Shown one piece after another: positions 24,301 through 35,699 of a stretch of 64,000 nucleotides of DNA. The notes below the pieces were generated by a model, which saw only the letters and a program-made list of their open reading frames with translations, searched no databases and was not told the origin of the DNA. Origin of the DNA: Anniella stebbinsi (Eukaryota > Chordata > Lepidosauria > Squamata > Anniellidae); assembly GCA_029215795.1 (NCBI GenBank), contig JARDYH010000007.1:69494763-69558762 (forward strand), in the 5' to 3' direction. The first letter of the stretch is position 1, and each line of letters begins with the position of its first letter. A program made the translations under genes and the position numbers.

Positions 24301-26067
24301 ACCGCCCCCAACCCGCCCCGCGCACCCGCGCCGCACCCGCGCTGTCCCCCCCACCCGCCCCACACACCCGCGCCGCCCCCCACCCACGCCGCCCCCCACC
24401 AGCCGCGCGAACCTGCGCCGCACCCACGCCGCCCCCCCGCCCCGCGCCCCCGCGCCGCCCCCCCCGCCCCGTGCTCCTTACCTGCTGCTGCTGGGGTGTC
24501 CGCTTCCCTCCGTGCTCAGAATCTACTGAGAAACAGGCTTCCTGGCCTGTCTCTCAGTAGCACGCCGAGTGATGACGTCATCACCCGGCGTGCTACTGAG
24601 GGACAGGCCGCGAAGCCTGTTTCTCAGTAGATTCCGAGCACGGAGGGAAGCAGACGCCCCAGCCGGTAAGTGCCTCGCGCCGCCAGTCTCCCGCCACCGC
24701 TGCGTGACCCCCCGCTGTCCCGGTTTGCCCCTGCCGCCCCCCGGTTGGCCCGGCTCGCCCCAGGGCCATCTGGTCACCGTTTTGGGGGGCTAAATTTCCG
24801 TTTTGGGGGGCTAAATGTCCGGTCATGTCCGCATCCGGACATGCCCGGATGCGGATTTGCTCCCCATTTCCCAGGCATGTCTGGACAAATCCGGGCGTCT
24901 GGTCACCCTAACATAAAACTAGGCTATTTAAAAGAACAAATTGAGCTGCAAGGGGGCATATCATTAATAGTAAATGCATTAACGATATCAAAGATCTGCG
25001 TTGCCGCTTATTGAAAATCTTCTCAAATTCCACCGTTTTATTTATTTGTTTCTTTACAACATTTACAAACAGTTCTACATAAAAAAAATGATTCGCAGAT
25101 GGTAAACAACAAGGGAAATATCAAGATAAGAAGGGTACAAATATCTGAAGGGTTAAGAAGAATTTGGAAGCAGCTTTAATCAATTAAGTTGCCATATTTT
25201 TCAAGGGGTCAGAAAACCCCAAAGCACGTTTATAGAGAAGTGTCTCTTTTTATACACTTTTGGAATAATACATAATAATAATAAGCTTTACCGTGTGCCT
25301 TTCCCATGATTTAACTATTACCTACTGTGAGACCGGTTATTTTAAAAATTGTAGGCGTCTACCCCACATTGTATCGTAATGGTTATAATTTGTTTGAATT
25401 GTATCTAATTTTTTGTTCCAGTTTCATCACAAAATAAAAGACGAAAAAGGCACAGAGCTGTTGCCAGAGGGGGAGGTGGGAATGTGATACCTTGACCCAT
25501 GGGAATTCTGTGGGGTGAGTCTTTGTTTTAATTAACTCTCTGATTAAAGACTTGGATTTCATCATAGAATAGTAGCGTTGGAAGGGGCCTCTAAGGCCAT
25601 CGAGCCCAACCCCCTGCTCAGTGCAGGAATCCACCTTAGAGCATCCCTGGCAGATGGTTGTCCAGCTGCCTCTTGAAGGCCTCTAGTGTGGGAGAGCCCA
25701 CCACCTCCCTAGGTCATGGGTTCCATTGCCGTACTGCTCTAACAATCAGGATGTTTTTCCTGATGTCCAGGCAGAATCTGGCTTCCTGTCACTTGAGCCC
25801 ATGTCCTGCACCCAGGGATGATCGAGAAGAGATCCTGGCCCTCCTCTGTGTGACAACCTTTCAAGTATTTGGAGAGTGCTATCATGTCTCCGCTCAGTCT
25901 TCTCTTCTCCAGGTTAAACATGCCCAGTTCTTTCCGTCTCTCATCATAGGGCTTTGTTTCCAGACCCCTGATTGTCCTCATTTTGGGCTGAGGGATTGAC
26001 TCACCTGTAAAGACAACAAAGGCGAGGAAGACAGCAAGAAGCTTCATGGTGGAACAGACCCAAAGCG
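18383..26067 (-). CDS. Gene C: apoA-I/A-IV/E-family apolipoprotein, intact, 227 aa, minus strand
   Basis: Probable secreted lipid-binding apolipoprotein. Coding exons are 26047-26005 (43 nt), 20408-20270 (139 nt) and 19057-18556 (502 nt), 684 nt in frame with phases 1 and 2, identical to genes A and B. Residues 1-18 are a signal peptide (MKLLAVFLAFVVFTG, then SQA). Exon 3 encodes an N-terminal helix (EWLRGNLQEYTEKF). Exon 4 carries proline-spaced helices (QIPAKV, QPYSDGL, LQPSVEDL, VSPYAED) and ends in FWSFINPYESLA, unlike the EFKEW tail of A and B. One N-A-T sequon. AATAAA at 18388-18383. Opposite orientation to TOMM40 and to A and B. Most diverged of the three; it could be an apoA-I, A-IV or E relative. 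Confidence 0.82.
18556..19057 (-). CDS. Gene C exon 4
   Basis: Acceptor CTCCTTCTCCACAG. The first base completes Asn61. Open to a TAG at 18558-18556. Encodes the helical lipid-binding region, residues 62-227. Confidence 0.83.
19679..20028 (-). mobile_element. hAT-like non-autonomous element, inverted copy in gene C intron 3
   Basis: Ends TAGGGTGAGCAACTGTCAGG and CCAAATATGATCACCCTA, the reverse of the 14180-14700 element. Confidence 0.6.
20270..20408 (-). CDS. Gene C exon 3
   Basis: 139 nt, three codons shorter than exon 3 of A and B. Acceptor CTTTTCTTCCCTCAG, donor GTGAGT. Its first two bases complete Gly15, followed by SQASVQSDE. Confidence 0.82.
22563..22882. mobile_element. 320-bp hAT-like MITE with exact 8-bp target duplication
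   Basis: Inverted termini TAGGCTGACCATATGAAAAG. Flanked on both sides by GTCAAAAT (22555-22562 and 22883-22890). The whole element is nearly palindromic, with an internal TATCTGGTCACTCTAG marking the middle. Family copies are at 23112, 26688, 28500, 29995 and 34356. Confidence 0.85.
23112..23421. mobile_element. hAT-like MITE, same family
   Basis: Termini TAGGATGACCATATG / CATATGGTCACCCTA. Interior as in the 22563 copy. No clear target duplication. Confidence 0.75.
23430..24910. mobile_element. GC-rich hAT-like element with CRE palindrome; left end uncertain
   Basis: Right terminus TCTGGTCACCCTA (to 24910). CCGCCCC/CGCACC-rich interior at 24100-24480. A ~168-bp hairpin at 24493-24660 is centred on a canonical CRE, TGACGTCA, at 24573-24580. 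Long frames encoding Pro/Arg-rich strings follow from base composition. The partner left end may be at 21068 (TAGGGTGACCATATTTTGG), interrupted by later insertions. Confidence 0.55.
25563..25985 (-). mobile_element. CR1 LINE 3' region
   Basis: Starts with CATAGAATAG, the reverse complement of the ATTCTATG-type CR1 tail, followed by GTTGGAAGGGGCCTCTAAGG and further CR1 3'UTR blocks. It reaches to within about 20 bp of gene C's intron 2 donor. Confidence 0.7.
26005..26067 (-). CDS. Gene C exon 2 (5'UTR end, start codon, signal peptide)
   Basis: Read on the minus strand: acceptor TTCTTCTGACTTTCAG, a 20-nt 5'UTR ending TTCCACC, ATG at 26047-26045, 43 coding nt, donor GTGAGT at 26004-25999. A CR1 LINE ends about 20 bp inside the intron. 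Confidence 0.82.
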
Positions 26068-26687
26068 CTGAAAGTCAGAAGAATTGGGAATGTCAGTCAG
26101 AGGATAAAGAGATCCATTTATGGGGTGGAGAGACAAAGGGACCATCCTGACCCTGTCATTCATTAACTCCTGCCATTTAGCAACAAGATTCTTATTGGCT
26201 CGTTTCCCTTATCATCTCTCACAGTTCCAAAGCTGTGTAAAAGGATTTGACTCCCAAACACTGGGAAGGGAGGTAGAATCTCCCATAGGTGCAGGCTTTA
26301 GATTTAAAATGATACTGTAAAAGGTAACACTAATCAAACATCTACAGGGTTGCCAACTTTTTACCTCTCCTTGCTCCTGTGCCTTTAAGGACAGCTTGAT
26401 CTGCAGTCTTTACCAAGGACTAATGATGCCTCTTGTTCCCCTCTGAAATAAAAGAAAAGGTGTCACCTTCTGATTCCTGCAGATCAAACTGATGCTAAGG
26501 CAGAGGAGAAGGGCGGGACATTCTTTTTCAGGACAGTTGGCAAACCGAAATTGTAACACTTGTTTGTACGATCCTGGCCTCACAATCAAAGTATATAAGT
26601 CTACTCAGGAATACCCTAATGAGTTGAATGGCTCTTATTCCCAATAGATGTGTACAGGATTGTAGCCCAAGCATTTGGAGTGGGGAA

Positions 26688-27007
26688 TAGGGTGACCAGA
26701 TAAAATCCAGGTCAGGGCTCATGTAACTTTAACAGTTGTAGAGAAAAGGGAATTTCAGCCAGTGTCATTTGTATGCAATGAGTTCCTGGTGATATTCCCT
26801 CTTCATCACAACAGTTAAAGGTGCAGGGGCCCTGCCTTCTTTTGTATATGGTCACTCTAGTATAATGCCTGCAACTTTAACTGTTGTGATGAAGAGGGAA
26901 TTTCACCAGGAACTAATTGCATACAAATGACACTGGCTGAAATTCCCTTTTCTCTACAACTGTTAAAGTTACATGAGCCCTGACCTGGATTTTATCTGGT
27001 CACCCTA
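26688..27007. mobile_element. hAT-like MITE, same family as 22563
   Basis: Termini TAGGGTGACCAGATAAAATC and its inverse at 26988-27007. Confidence 0.75.
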
Positions 27008-28499
27008 GAGTTGAGAATCTATCAAAAGTCAATGATAAAACAAAATCACCTTAAATTGAAATACCACTTCAAAAATTGTGTTTGATTGTCAGTGGTGCAT
27101 TTCTTAAAAGAAAGGTGCAGGGACTCAAGGCTCAAACCTGACTTTAAAGCCATGGTATCTCAGGGATGTGGGCTTAACTTTGGGGTACAGGAAATGTACT
27201 CCCCACATGCTTTGGAGGCACCCCTTTCCTTGATTATTATTATTTCGAGTTTCATGCCTGAGCAATCAGAGTAAGTTCCCCATGAGTAACTCTTGGCTTG
27301 TATTCAGCCCGGATCGATGTTGATTGCCCCACAGAGCAATATTACATCAGGACAACCCTGTGTTTCTAGGTCAAATCTGTGGCTACTGATTCATATTAAG
27401 TACTGTGTCCACAGCTCACCAAGCCCTGCTCCTTCAGCAATTTGAAACTTCCCAGTAACCTTCCTAAAGACTCATGATTACAGTCTGAAAATATTTCTTT
27501 TTCATCACGGAGCATTTCCAGTCAGTACGGGAGACATTCCTAGTGGCTTTTTTTAAAAAAATTATTATTATTTTTAAAACTACTAGCTATCTCTGTGCAA
27601 GGAGATTTTGGCTTTCAAACAAGACCCCCCCCCCCCCGGTGCATTCTGAAGTTGTACGGTCACACACAAATAACATTATCAATAACTTAATAATAATCAT
27701 ACTTAAGGGTGTGGAGAAAGCAAAAGATCAGGAGGTGTCTGGCTCGGGTGGAAGGGTTTTGGGCATTGGTGCCTGGCATCTGCCCCACACTTTACTGCCT
27801 TGTATAGGGATCTAGAAGTGTGGGGGGGAAGTGAGAATAATGTAGGACAGGGACGACGTCATGCGAGTCAATAGCTCCAAAACCGGAAATGAAGAAATAC
27901 AACAGCGCAATAAACCCAAAGTATGATGGAGCTCTAAAAGTCTGGATAATTTTTCCCTAAGTGCATTAAAGGCACCCTAAGCCTCCCTGTAGTGTTAAAC
28001 GAACTGGGGGCTTGAAGGGATTGCATCAGGCCCTGACAAGGAAAAGCAATCTCTCTCAGCAGCTGGCTCCAAGCCTCAATATAAAACCAAAACCTTGCAT
28101 CCCAGGCTCGAAAGCTTTTGTTTTAAAATCATACAATGCCTGAATCTCTGCAGAGACAGGATTGTACTCCCTCTATGCCCCCAAAGAGCCAGGCTAAAGG
28201 GTCCTTCCAGTTTTGCACGGGAGAAAGGTGGTCATCTGACAGGACCTGACTGGAGGGAGAAAGAGAAGGGGAGGGTTGGAATGGAGCCAAAGAGCTCACA
28301 AGTGAAAGACCAGTTATTCAGGTGAAAGAGAGCATGAGCTTGATGCGCTTTTGCCTTAGAGGTACGAACAAACAAACACGTGGAGGCAAACGGGTGGGGG
28401 TTTAGGTGTGATGGAGGTCCTAGAGTCGGGCACGATACAGGGATTTTATTATTTGTTTTTATTGAGTCCTTCTGTCCAAGTCGCTTAGGACAGCATGAT

Positions 28500-28819
28500 T
28501 AGGGTGACCATATAGAAAGGAGGACAGGGCTCCTGTAACTTTAACAGTTGTAGAGAAAAGGGAATTTCAGCCAGTGTCATTTGTATGCAATTAGTTCCTG
28601 GTGAACTTCCCTCTTCATCCCAACAGTTCAAGTTGCAGGGGCCCTGCCTTCTTTTGTATATGGTCACTCTAGTATAGTGCCTGCAACTTTAACTGTTGTG
28701 ATGAAGAGGGAATTTCACCAGGAACTAATCACATACAAATGACACTGGCTGAAATTCCCTTTTCTCTACAACTGTTAAAGTTACATGAGTCCTGTCCTCC
28801 TTTTCATATGGTCAGCCTA
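28500..28819. mobile_element. hAT-like MITE with exact 8-bp target duplication
   Basis: TAGGGTGACCATATAG ... CATATGGTCAGCCTA flanked by AGCATGAT at 28492-28499 and 28820-28827. Confidence 0.85.
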
Positions 28820-28983
28820 AGCATGATTCCCTTCATTTTATCTTCACAACAACCCTGGATGGATTTGAAACCCGGCCCTCTTACCCACCGCCATAGACAT
28901 ACACTCTTACCAATACAAATCAGGCATAACACACTAACCCTCTTGTAAGAAGGGGGGGGGTGTTTTCCACCCAGATGAGACTC

Positions 28984-29024
<41 letters not shown>

Positions 29025-29994
29025 CAGGCAAACAGGCTTGAGCCAAGAAGTAATTCAAAAACAGGTTGAAAGAGTCATGAAGAGGCTAGCTTTGTTTTTT
29101 GGATTCTTGAACTGCTATTTCGTCAATAGGGAACTTTTAAACATTAGAAAAATAGCATGAAGAAGAAAAACACGATTTCCCTTCCCGTTTACCATTGAAA
29201 AGCCAGCATAAACCATCAGCTTCATTAAAAGAAAATTAAAGGAAATTAACTCACTTTGGCTTGAGAAAAATCTTTGAGATCCTTGTGAATCTCTTTATGT
29301 CACTTTCTCTCTCCCCATCCCTGAGGGAGTCCCTCTGCTTAAAACTCCATTTGAGCCCTGATCCTACATGTGTTTATTTACTCAGAAGTAAAGCCCACAA
29401 GGGTCAATGGGACGGACTCTCAGAGACGTGTGTTTAGGATTGCCACCTTCTTTCAGCCTTTAAACCAGTTTGCTTTTAAATCAACTTTGAACGGAGTAGG
29501 AATAAGCAACGTTTTGAGTAACACAGAGTTCTTAATCAGGCTAATTATTCACCTACACAAAGTATTTTTATGGGCAACAAACACAGCTCTTTATATAGCT
29601 CCTACAGGAAGAGCAGTATTTGTTATGCATGCAAATATTTCAGACACTTCAGATAGAATTATATGGTTTCTCATTCCCCCTCCCCCCCAGCTTCAAATGT
29701 TTTATTGGGTATTAATCAAAAGCGAGATGTAATCTGGTAGAATTCATCCTATTTAGACCTGAGTGTGCCTGGGCCATATGTTCATAGGACATTTGCCCTC
29801 CACTTTGTTCTTTAACAATACAACATTATGATTTTTAGCTCTGTCTGACAAAATTGGCATGGATGTCATTTATGGTTTGGAAAGGTGAGGGCCATCATTC
29901 GCCAAAAAGTTCGCAGACTTGCCCTTGAATATGTTTAAAATCAGGTCTGGAGTGTGTGTGTGTGTGGAGTGACAGTGAACCAGAGTATTTGAAG

Positions 29995-30314
29995 TAGAGT
30001 GACCAGATAAAATCCAGGTCAGGGCTCATGTAACTTTAACGGTTGTAGAGAAATGGGAATTTCAGCCAGTGTCATTTGTATGCAATGAGTTCCTGGTGAA
30101 ATTCCCTCTTCATCACAACAGTTAAAGTTGCAGGGGCCCTGCCTTCTTTTGTATATGGTCACTCTAGAATAGTGCCTGCAACTTTAACTGTTGTGATGAA
30201 GAGGGAATTTCACCAGGAACTAACTACATACAAATGACTCTGGCTAAAATTCCCTTTTCTCTACAACTGTTAAAGTTACATGAGTCCTGACCTGGATTTT
30301 ATCTGGTCAGCCTA
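29995..30314. mobile_element. hAT-like MITE, same family
   Basis: TAGAGTGACCAGATAAAATC ... ATCTGGTCAGCCTA; interior as in the other copies. Confidence 0.75.
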
Positions 30315-30654
30315 CACATAAGTGTGTGATGCTCTCATCCACCCTAATCCTAATCCTAGTTCTGAGAAAGCCCAGTCTTCCCACCTCAGTGAGGCCATAT
30401 ACTGCTGTTGAGATGCCATCTTTTACAGACTGTGGCCATTTGACACAAGGGAAGTAGGGGGTATCAATAAAATGTGGCACCTCAGTCCCGTACTTTCTTC
30501 TCAGGCATAGCAGTGTGGGTTTCAAATTGTGCTCCAGGGAACTCCGGGTTTTTATTTTCCTAGGCTTTTTAGTCTTTCCGTTTTGTTTTTTAAAACGTGT
30601 TATTGTTTGTTTTAGATCTTTCCCTGCTGCTGGGTGTTAGTCTGGGTTTGTTCT

Positions 30655-30930
30655 GTATCAAACCTTCTCTTCTGCCGCTCCCAGACTGTGGAATGGCCTG
30701 CCGGAGGACATTCGTCAACTTAATAGTCTCTTTGACTTTAAGAAAGCCATAAAGACTGATCTCTTCTGGCAGGCCTACCCAGTTGAATTTTAAGAGTTTT
30801 ATTGGTACTTTAATAATGTATTAGTTTTATGTGCTTTTAATAAGTTTTATGTATTTTATATTTGATGTTGTTTCCCGCCTTGATCCAGACGGAGAGGCGG
30901 GTAATTAATTAATTAATTAAATATTGTTAT
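30655..30930 (+). mobile_element. L2-type LINE 3' end
   Basis: Coding remnant CTCCCAGACTGTGGAATGGC through AAAGACTGATCTCTTCTGG, then 3'UTR ending TCCCGCCTTGATCCAGACGG and AATT repeats. Near-identical words in 47390-47620. Confidence 0.75.
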
Positions 30931-31771
30931 TAAGGTTTTATATTATGTTTCATTGGATTCTAGGTTTTCACTTTTTGTGGACTGCCCGGAACGCTTTTGG
31001 TATAGAAATATAACAAATAAAGAAATAAACTCATGGGTCTCCCCAGTTTATCAGACATACCTCAATGAGGAGATCAATTGTAGTGGATCAAGTTTCCCTG
31101 AAAGACAGCATGCCCACTACTACGGATCTTCCCCTCCTATGCACAGTTTTGGAGGGTACCCAGTGCATTAAGAACAGATGCTGCACCCCTCTTGTGTGTG
31201 CTGTTGCTGGCAGGGCATTCTTGGTGTTGACTCCCCATAAGTGGAACTCCATGCTCCTATCAGCTTTCTCTTTATCTGTGTTATGCTGGCCAGTGAAGAC
31301 ATTGCTCTTTAAACAAGCATCTGGCTCTGCTGTTGCTTAATGTTATATAGTGATGCTTTTGCTTAGTTTTCCTGTGGTTTTGCTGCTGCTTTTTCGCTTG
31401 TTAGTATGTTTACCTTTTGAAGCCAGTTTGAGCAACTCTTCTGTTTTCGGAGGAGAAAGGGGAGCCGAAACATTTCTTAACTAATTAAATAGGAAATAAT
31501 AATTCCCTCGCTTCATGTGGGGCAAGAGTGAAGAACATCAGGACTGGCCACCGTGCCAATGGGTGTGTGTGTGTGAACTGTGGTGACCTGGCCCCTTTCA
31601 GGGTGTCTCCCACCACCGATATTCAACTTTCATTTCCCCCCCCCCCAGCCCTTTTGGAAATGGAAAAGCAGCAGAGCCTGTATGATACACAATCGTTCAG
31701 TGTTTAGAGCATCCATATGGATATTCTGCTCAGTTAAGCACTGCTACACCACAATCTTTCCAGCTAGGGGC

Positions 31772-31990
31772 CTTACCAGGACTCCGGATGAATGGCTGGT
31801 ACGCCCTAGATTATCTCCCAGAAATGGGAGGTCTTGGGTTCAAAATCCCCACTCAGCCATCAAGCTTACTCGGTGGCTAAGGGCAATTGCCCTACCTCAC
31901 AGGGTTGTCGGGAGGATAAAAGTAGTGAGAGGGCAGGGAACCTATATATGCCACGCTGAATGTGAAAGACGCATAGGATAAATAATTGAG
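31772..31990 (+). repeat. Degraded Sauria-type SINE
   Basis: Head GAAATGGGAGGTCTTGGGTT then CAAAATCCCCACTCAGCCAT and CTACCTCACAGGGTTGTCGG, i.e. the forward orientation of the SINE at 7910. The tail is decayed. Confidence 0.65.
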
Positions 31991-32464
31991 GGATTGCAGG
32001 TTGGCCAGTTTTGCCCGCAGGCCAAAGGTTTCATATTCCTGTTCCAAACAAATATAAATACACAACACAACACCCCTAAATCTTAATTCCTTCTTGATCC
32101 GGAGGTGCTATATGCTGCTTCCTTCCTAGGAACACGGGGATATCTTCCGCTCCTGCTCCCAAAGCTGGCCTCCTGGACCTTTGCCCAGCTTGGGATATTA
32201 GAACTCCAAGCTGGCTGGTGATGTGGATACAAAACCTTGGGAGCGGGAAAGTCGGAGAGGAAAAGGAGCGTGGAAGGCAAAGGGCATCTTACTACGGCTG
32301 TCTGGAGAACGGGAGTGTATGGGGAGCGATCAAAAGGGCAATTGCCAGTCAGCCAGCCGGCCTAAACCCATGCAATATTTGCAGAAGGCAGCTGCCCTAT
32401 TACACCCACCGGTATTAATGGAGGCACAGCCATGCCTCCATTGTTAAGGGCCGTCAGTAAAAAA

Positions 32465-33136
32465 TGTCAAGGGAACATAAACTATGTTCCCCTGTCGTGG
32501 CGGACAAACCCCGTCCCGCCACCCGGTTCCCCAGCCAAAGCTGGCTTGAGCCAACGCCTGAAATAACCACACAGCAAGTTAAGGACCAAAGCAAGTTTAT
32601 TTACACACTATCCTAAGTTAAGGCCTTGGTCAAAGCAGGAAAGGGTTGGTAGGAGAAGGGAGCAAGGGGGGGGTGAGGGGAATTGAGGTAGGTGAGGTTA
32701 GCAGCACAAAAAGGTACAAGCAATAAAACAATTGGCATTCCCCACCAATTAGGCACACTCTTAACAGTGTCAAGCAACCCTAAACCGAGTGGGCTTGTAA
32801 AACAATAAAAACTCTATCTAACACCCGGCTCGATCCAGCCAGACGGAGATCAGCTCTTCACCGTGCCCAGGTCCGAAGAGAGATGAACCACCCGTCTCAG
32901 GCTTTCGTTTATCAGCCACTCACTCCTTAGCCCCCCGCCCTTACACAGCCTGGGAACTAAACCCTCCCTAACGGTTTTCAGCTGAAAGTCGTTAAGCTCT
33001 TGCTCGTTAGCCGAAGCACCTGTCTTTCTCGGCTGGTACTAAAGAGATAAGTAGCTCAGAAATATGTCAACAAATGAGCGCATCCTCCTCCCTCCTCTGG
33101 AAGCGCCAAGGCCCACAGAAACCCATGTCCTTCACA
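32465..33136 (-). mobile_element. Solo LTR, minus orientation
   Basis: Read on the minus strand it starts TGTGAAGGACATGGG and ends CCCTTGACA (TG...CA). AAAAA flanks it on both sides (32460-32464, 33137-33141; low complexity). It contains an AATAAACTTGCTTTGG polyadenylation-type block. Matches 52530-53233 in inverse orientation. No internal retroviral or gag/pol sequence beside it. Confidence 0.75.
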
Positions 33137-34355
33137 AAAAACACATTCCGCCATGTTAAAGTGATAATGGGGGGGGGGGTCATTCTAACAGCCATAACAT
33201 CGAAAATGTTTCATCAACCTTTCTGAAATTTACAGATGCCAGAAAGAAATGTTTGTTTTACATTACCTGAAAATTTCAAGAAGATTGGTGTAAGATTGAG
33301 GGAAGGAGAGCAGTTTAAGGTAGAAAAGGAATACAAACCTCTCTCCCTGCTTTTGTAAAATTTACTTCCGGGTTGCGAGTTTTGTGCTCACAATTTGCAT
33401 AATTTCTAGAGCTTTATTAATTAATCCAGTGGTGGGGTCTTCTTCCTCCTTGACTGTAGTTGGTGGAAAGCTTTTCGTTTTTTTAAAAATTCCCTTCGGT
33501 TGACTTTTAAGGACTATTTTAACCTCTCATTCAAGTCAATGAGGCGGCCATCTTCCCTCATAGCGCGACACATGCTCAGTAGCGTCGCTCTCCCCCCTCC
33601 CTCCTGCCTTAGAATGTGGGGTGGGTGAGTGAAATGGCCGCTGCCTCTAGCACAGACCTTTTGAGAGAAGAAGAAGAAGAAGAAGAAGAAGAAGAAGAAG
33701 AAGAAGAAGAAGAAGAGTTTCTTTTTTCTCTTCTGGAACATGCATTTCTTTGGCTCTGAGAGTATTTTGGGCTATCTTCATAAGGCCAGTTAGCTCTTTT
33801 GCTCCCTGGTGAAGCAGGGTGTGGTTCCTCTGGATCCATGGTAACCTGATCTTCAGATCTCTCCTGGGAATAGGTGGCTATACCTTTCTTTCTATCCCCC
33901 CCACCCCATACACATACAGTGCTCCTTCCCTCTTTTCTAAGAGTTTGGTCCATACTGCTATAAAGTTGAAAGCTTCAAACACTTTATTTAATTAGTTTGG
34001 GCCGGTGTTAAGTTTTAAATACAACGTTGAAACCTTTCAAAGTGCGTCTGGGCCTACAACGTTGGTTTTGGCCTAGTCACCCTGTTTTTCTAATAAGGTT
34101 TAGAAACAGTTGAGCTGTTGTTTATTTTGCATAGTGTACACACATGGATTTTCTTTCTAATCCTTGCAGTCTACACTGGCTCCCTCCTTGATGTGTTTTT
34201 GGATGCAGACAAACCCTTTTTTGTTCCAGCAGGCCTTTGGCAAATAATCTGGACCTCTGTCTATACCTTTGACTTTTAAATTGTTATGTATTTAAAATGT
34301 TTTAAATGCTTTAATATTGAAAGGTATTTAATTATATTTTTAACTTTTGTATATT
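33137..34355. other. Gene-free interval with (GAA)n tract
   Basis: A pure (AAG)n run of about 16 units at 33669-33716. The rest has no recognisable gene or element boundary. Confidence 0.6.
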
Positions 34356-34674
34356 TAGGCTGACCATATGAAAAGGAGGACAGGGCACATGTAACTTTAA
34401 CAGTTATTGAGAAAAGGGAATTTCAGCCAGTGTCATTTGTATGCAATTAGTCCCTGGTGAAATTCCCTCTTCATCACAACAGTAAAGTTGCAGGCACTAT
34501 ACTAGAGTGACCATATACAAAAGAAGGCAGGGCCCCTGCAACTTTAACTGTTGTGATGCAGAGGGAATTTCACCAGGAACTCATTGCATACAAATGACAC
34601 TGGCTGAAATCTCCTTTTCTCTACAACTGTTAAAGTTACATAAGCCCTGTCCTCCTTTTCATATAGTCAGCCTA
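34356..34674. mobile_element. hAT-like MITE, same family as 22563
   Basis: TAGGCTGACCATATGAAAAG ... CATATAGTCAGCCTA, flanked by imperfect GTATAT repeats. Confidence 0.75.
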
Positions 34675-34771
34675 GTATATCCCTATTTATAGGTTTTAGC
34701 TGTATATGTTTTAGTTTTGTAAGGCTGCCCTGAGGCCCAGCATTGGGCAAAAGGCAGGATACTACTACTAC

Positions 34772-35699
34772 TAGGCTGACCAGGTGGCTCGGGATTTCCC
34801 GGTCCTAACCGGGAATCCAGGGGCGAACCGGCCCAACCGGGGGGCGGGGGGGGCAAACCGGGGTGGCAGGGGTCATGCGGCGGTGGCAACAAGTATGGAG
34901 CGGCAGTAGACCCGGCAGCGGTGGCGGTGGAGGAGCCCGGGAAGCGGTCGCCCCCAGCAGGTAAGTGCCCTCCCTCGCGCCTCACGCTCCTTACCCGCAG
35001 GGGTGTCCGCTTCCCTCCGGTGCTCGAATCTACTGAGAAACAGGCTTCATGGCCTGTCCCTCAGTAGCGCACCGGGTGATGACGTCATCACCTGGCGCGA
35101 TACTGGGAGACAGGCCGCGAAGCCTGTTTCTCAGTAGATTCGAGCACTGGAGGGAAGCGGACGCCCCTGCGGGTAAGGAGTGTGAAGCGCAGGGCGTGGG
35201 GCACTTTCCTGCTGGGGCGGCCCGGTCCGCTGCCGCCACGCCGCCGCCGCCGGGTTCGCCGCCGCCGCAAGGTCCGCCACTGTGCCGCCGCCGCTGGGCC
35301 GCCGGCGGGTCCGCTGCCACACCGCTGCCGCTGCCGCTGCCGCCGCCGCTGCCACTGCCGGGTCTGCCACCGCGCCGCCGCCGGGTCCGCTGCCGCCGGG
35401 TCCCCCGCCGGCTCGTAAGGCCAGCGGCCGCGCGGAAGGGCCAATTACGTCACTTCCAGATCCGGCCCTCCCCTGCCTCTTCCACGCGGCCACTGGCCTT
35501 ACGAGCTGCCGGGGGACCCAGCGGCAGCGGTGGCGGTGGCGGCGAAGGCAGCAGAAGAGAACCTGGTAGGTCTGGGCTGATGTTTTTGGGGGTGGGTGGC
35601 TTGGTGGGGGGGTTGTTTTGGGTGGGTGGCTTGGTGGGGGGGTTGTTTTGTGTGGCGGGGGGGGACCGGGATTTTGGCTTCCAAAATCTGGTCACCCTA
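34772..35699. mobile_element. GC-rich hAT-like element with CRE palindrome, complete
   Basis: Termini TAGGCTGACCAGGT and ATCTGGTCACCCTA, flanked by ACTACTAC on both sides (34764-34771, 35700-35707; inside a CTA run). A ~164-bp hairpin at 35003-35166 is centred on TGACGTCA (35080-35087), with arms containing CTACTGAGAAACAGGCTTC. The rest is CCG/GCC-rich. Long frames here are compositional. Confidence 0.75.

Larger units (their letters stand above)
20409..26004 (-). other. Gene C intron 2
   Basis: 5.6 kb, the largest intron of the cluster, filled with repeats: two ~320-bp hAT-like MITEs (22563, 23112), a GC-rich element with a CRE palindrome (about 23430-24910), a (CA)n run (22367-22387) and a CR1 fragment (25563-25985). 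Bases 21240-22550 hold no recognisable gene. Confidence 0.65.
26068..30650. other. Intergenic stretch upstream of gene C
   Basis: Apart from the three MITEs listed, it holds a (GA)n run (28987-29020) and unannotatable sequence. Exon 1 of gene C should lie here, but no TATA box with a matching donor convinces me. No other coding exon recognised. Confidence 0.5.

Noticed and set aside
23483..24560. Long open frames of up to 348 codons on both strands, rich in Pro, Arg and Ala
   Set aside because: They lie in a GC-rich transposable element made of CGCACC/CCGCCCC repeats. Several frames are open at once and none has family motifs or splice context.
24493..24660. CRE at 24573 as a promoter element of gene C
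   Set aside because: It is part of a transposon hairpin that recurs elsewhere and lies deep in intron 2. No independent evidence of function.
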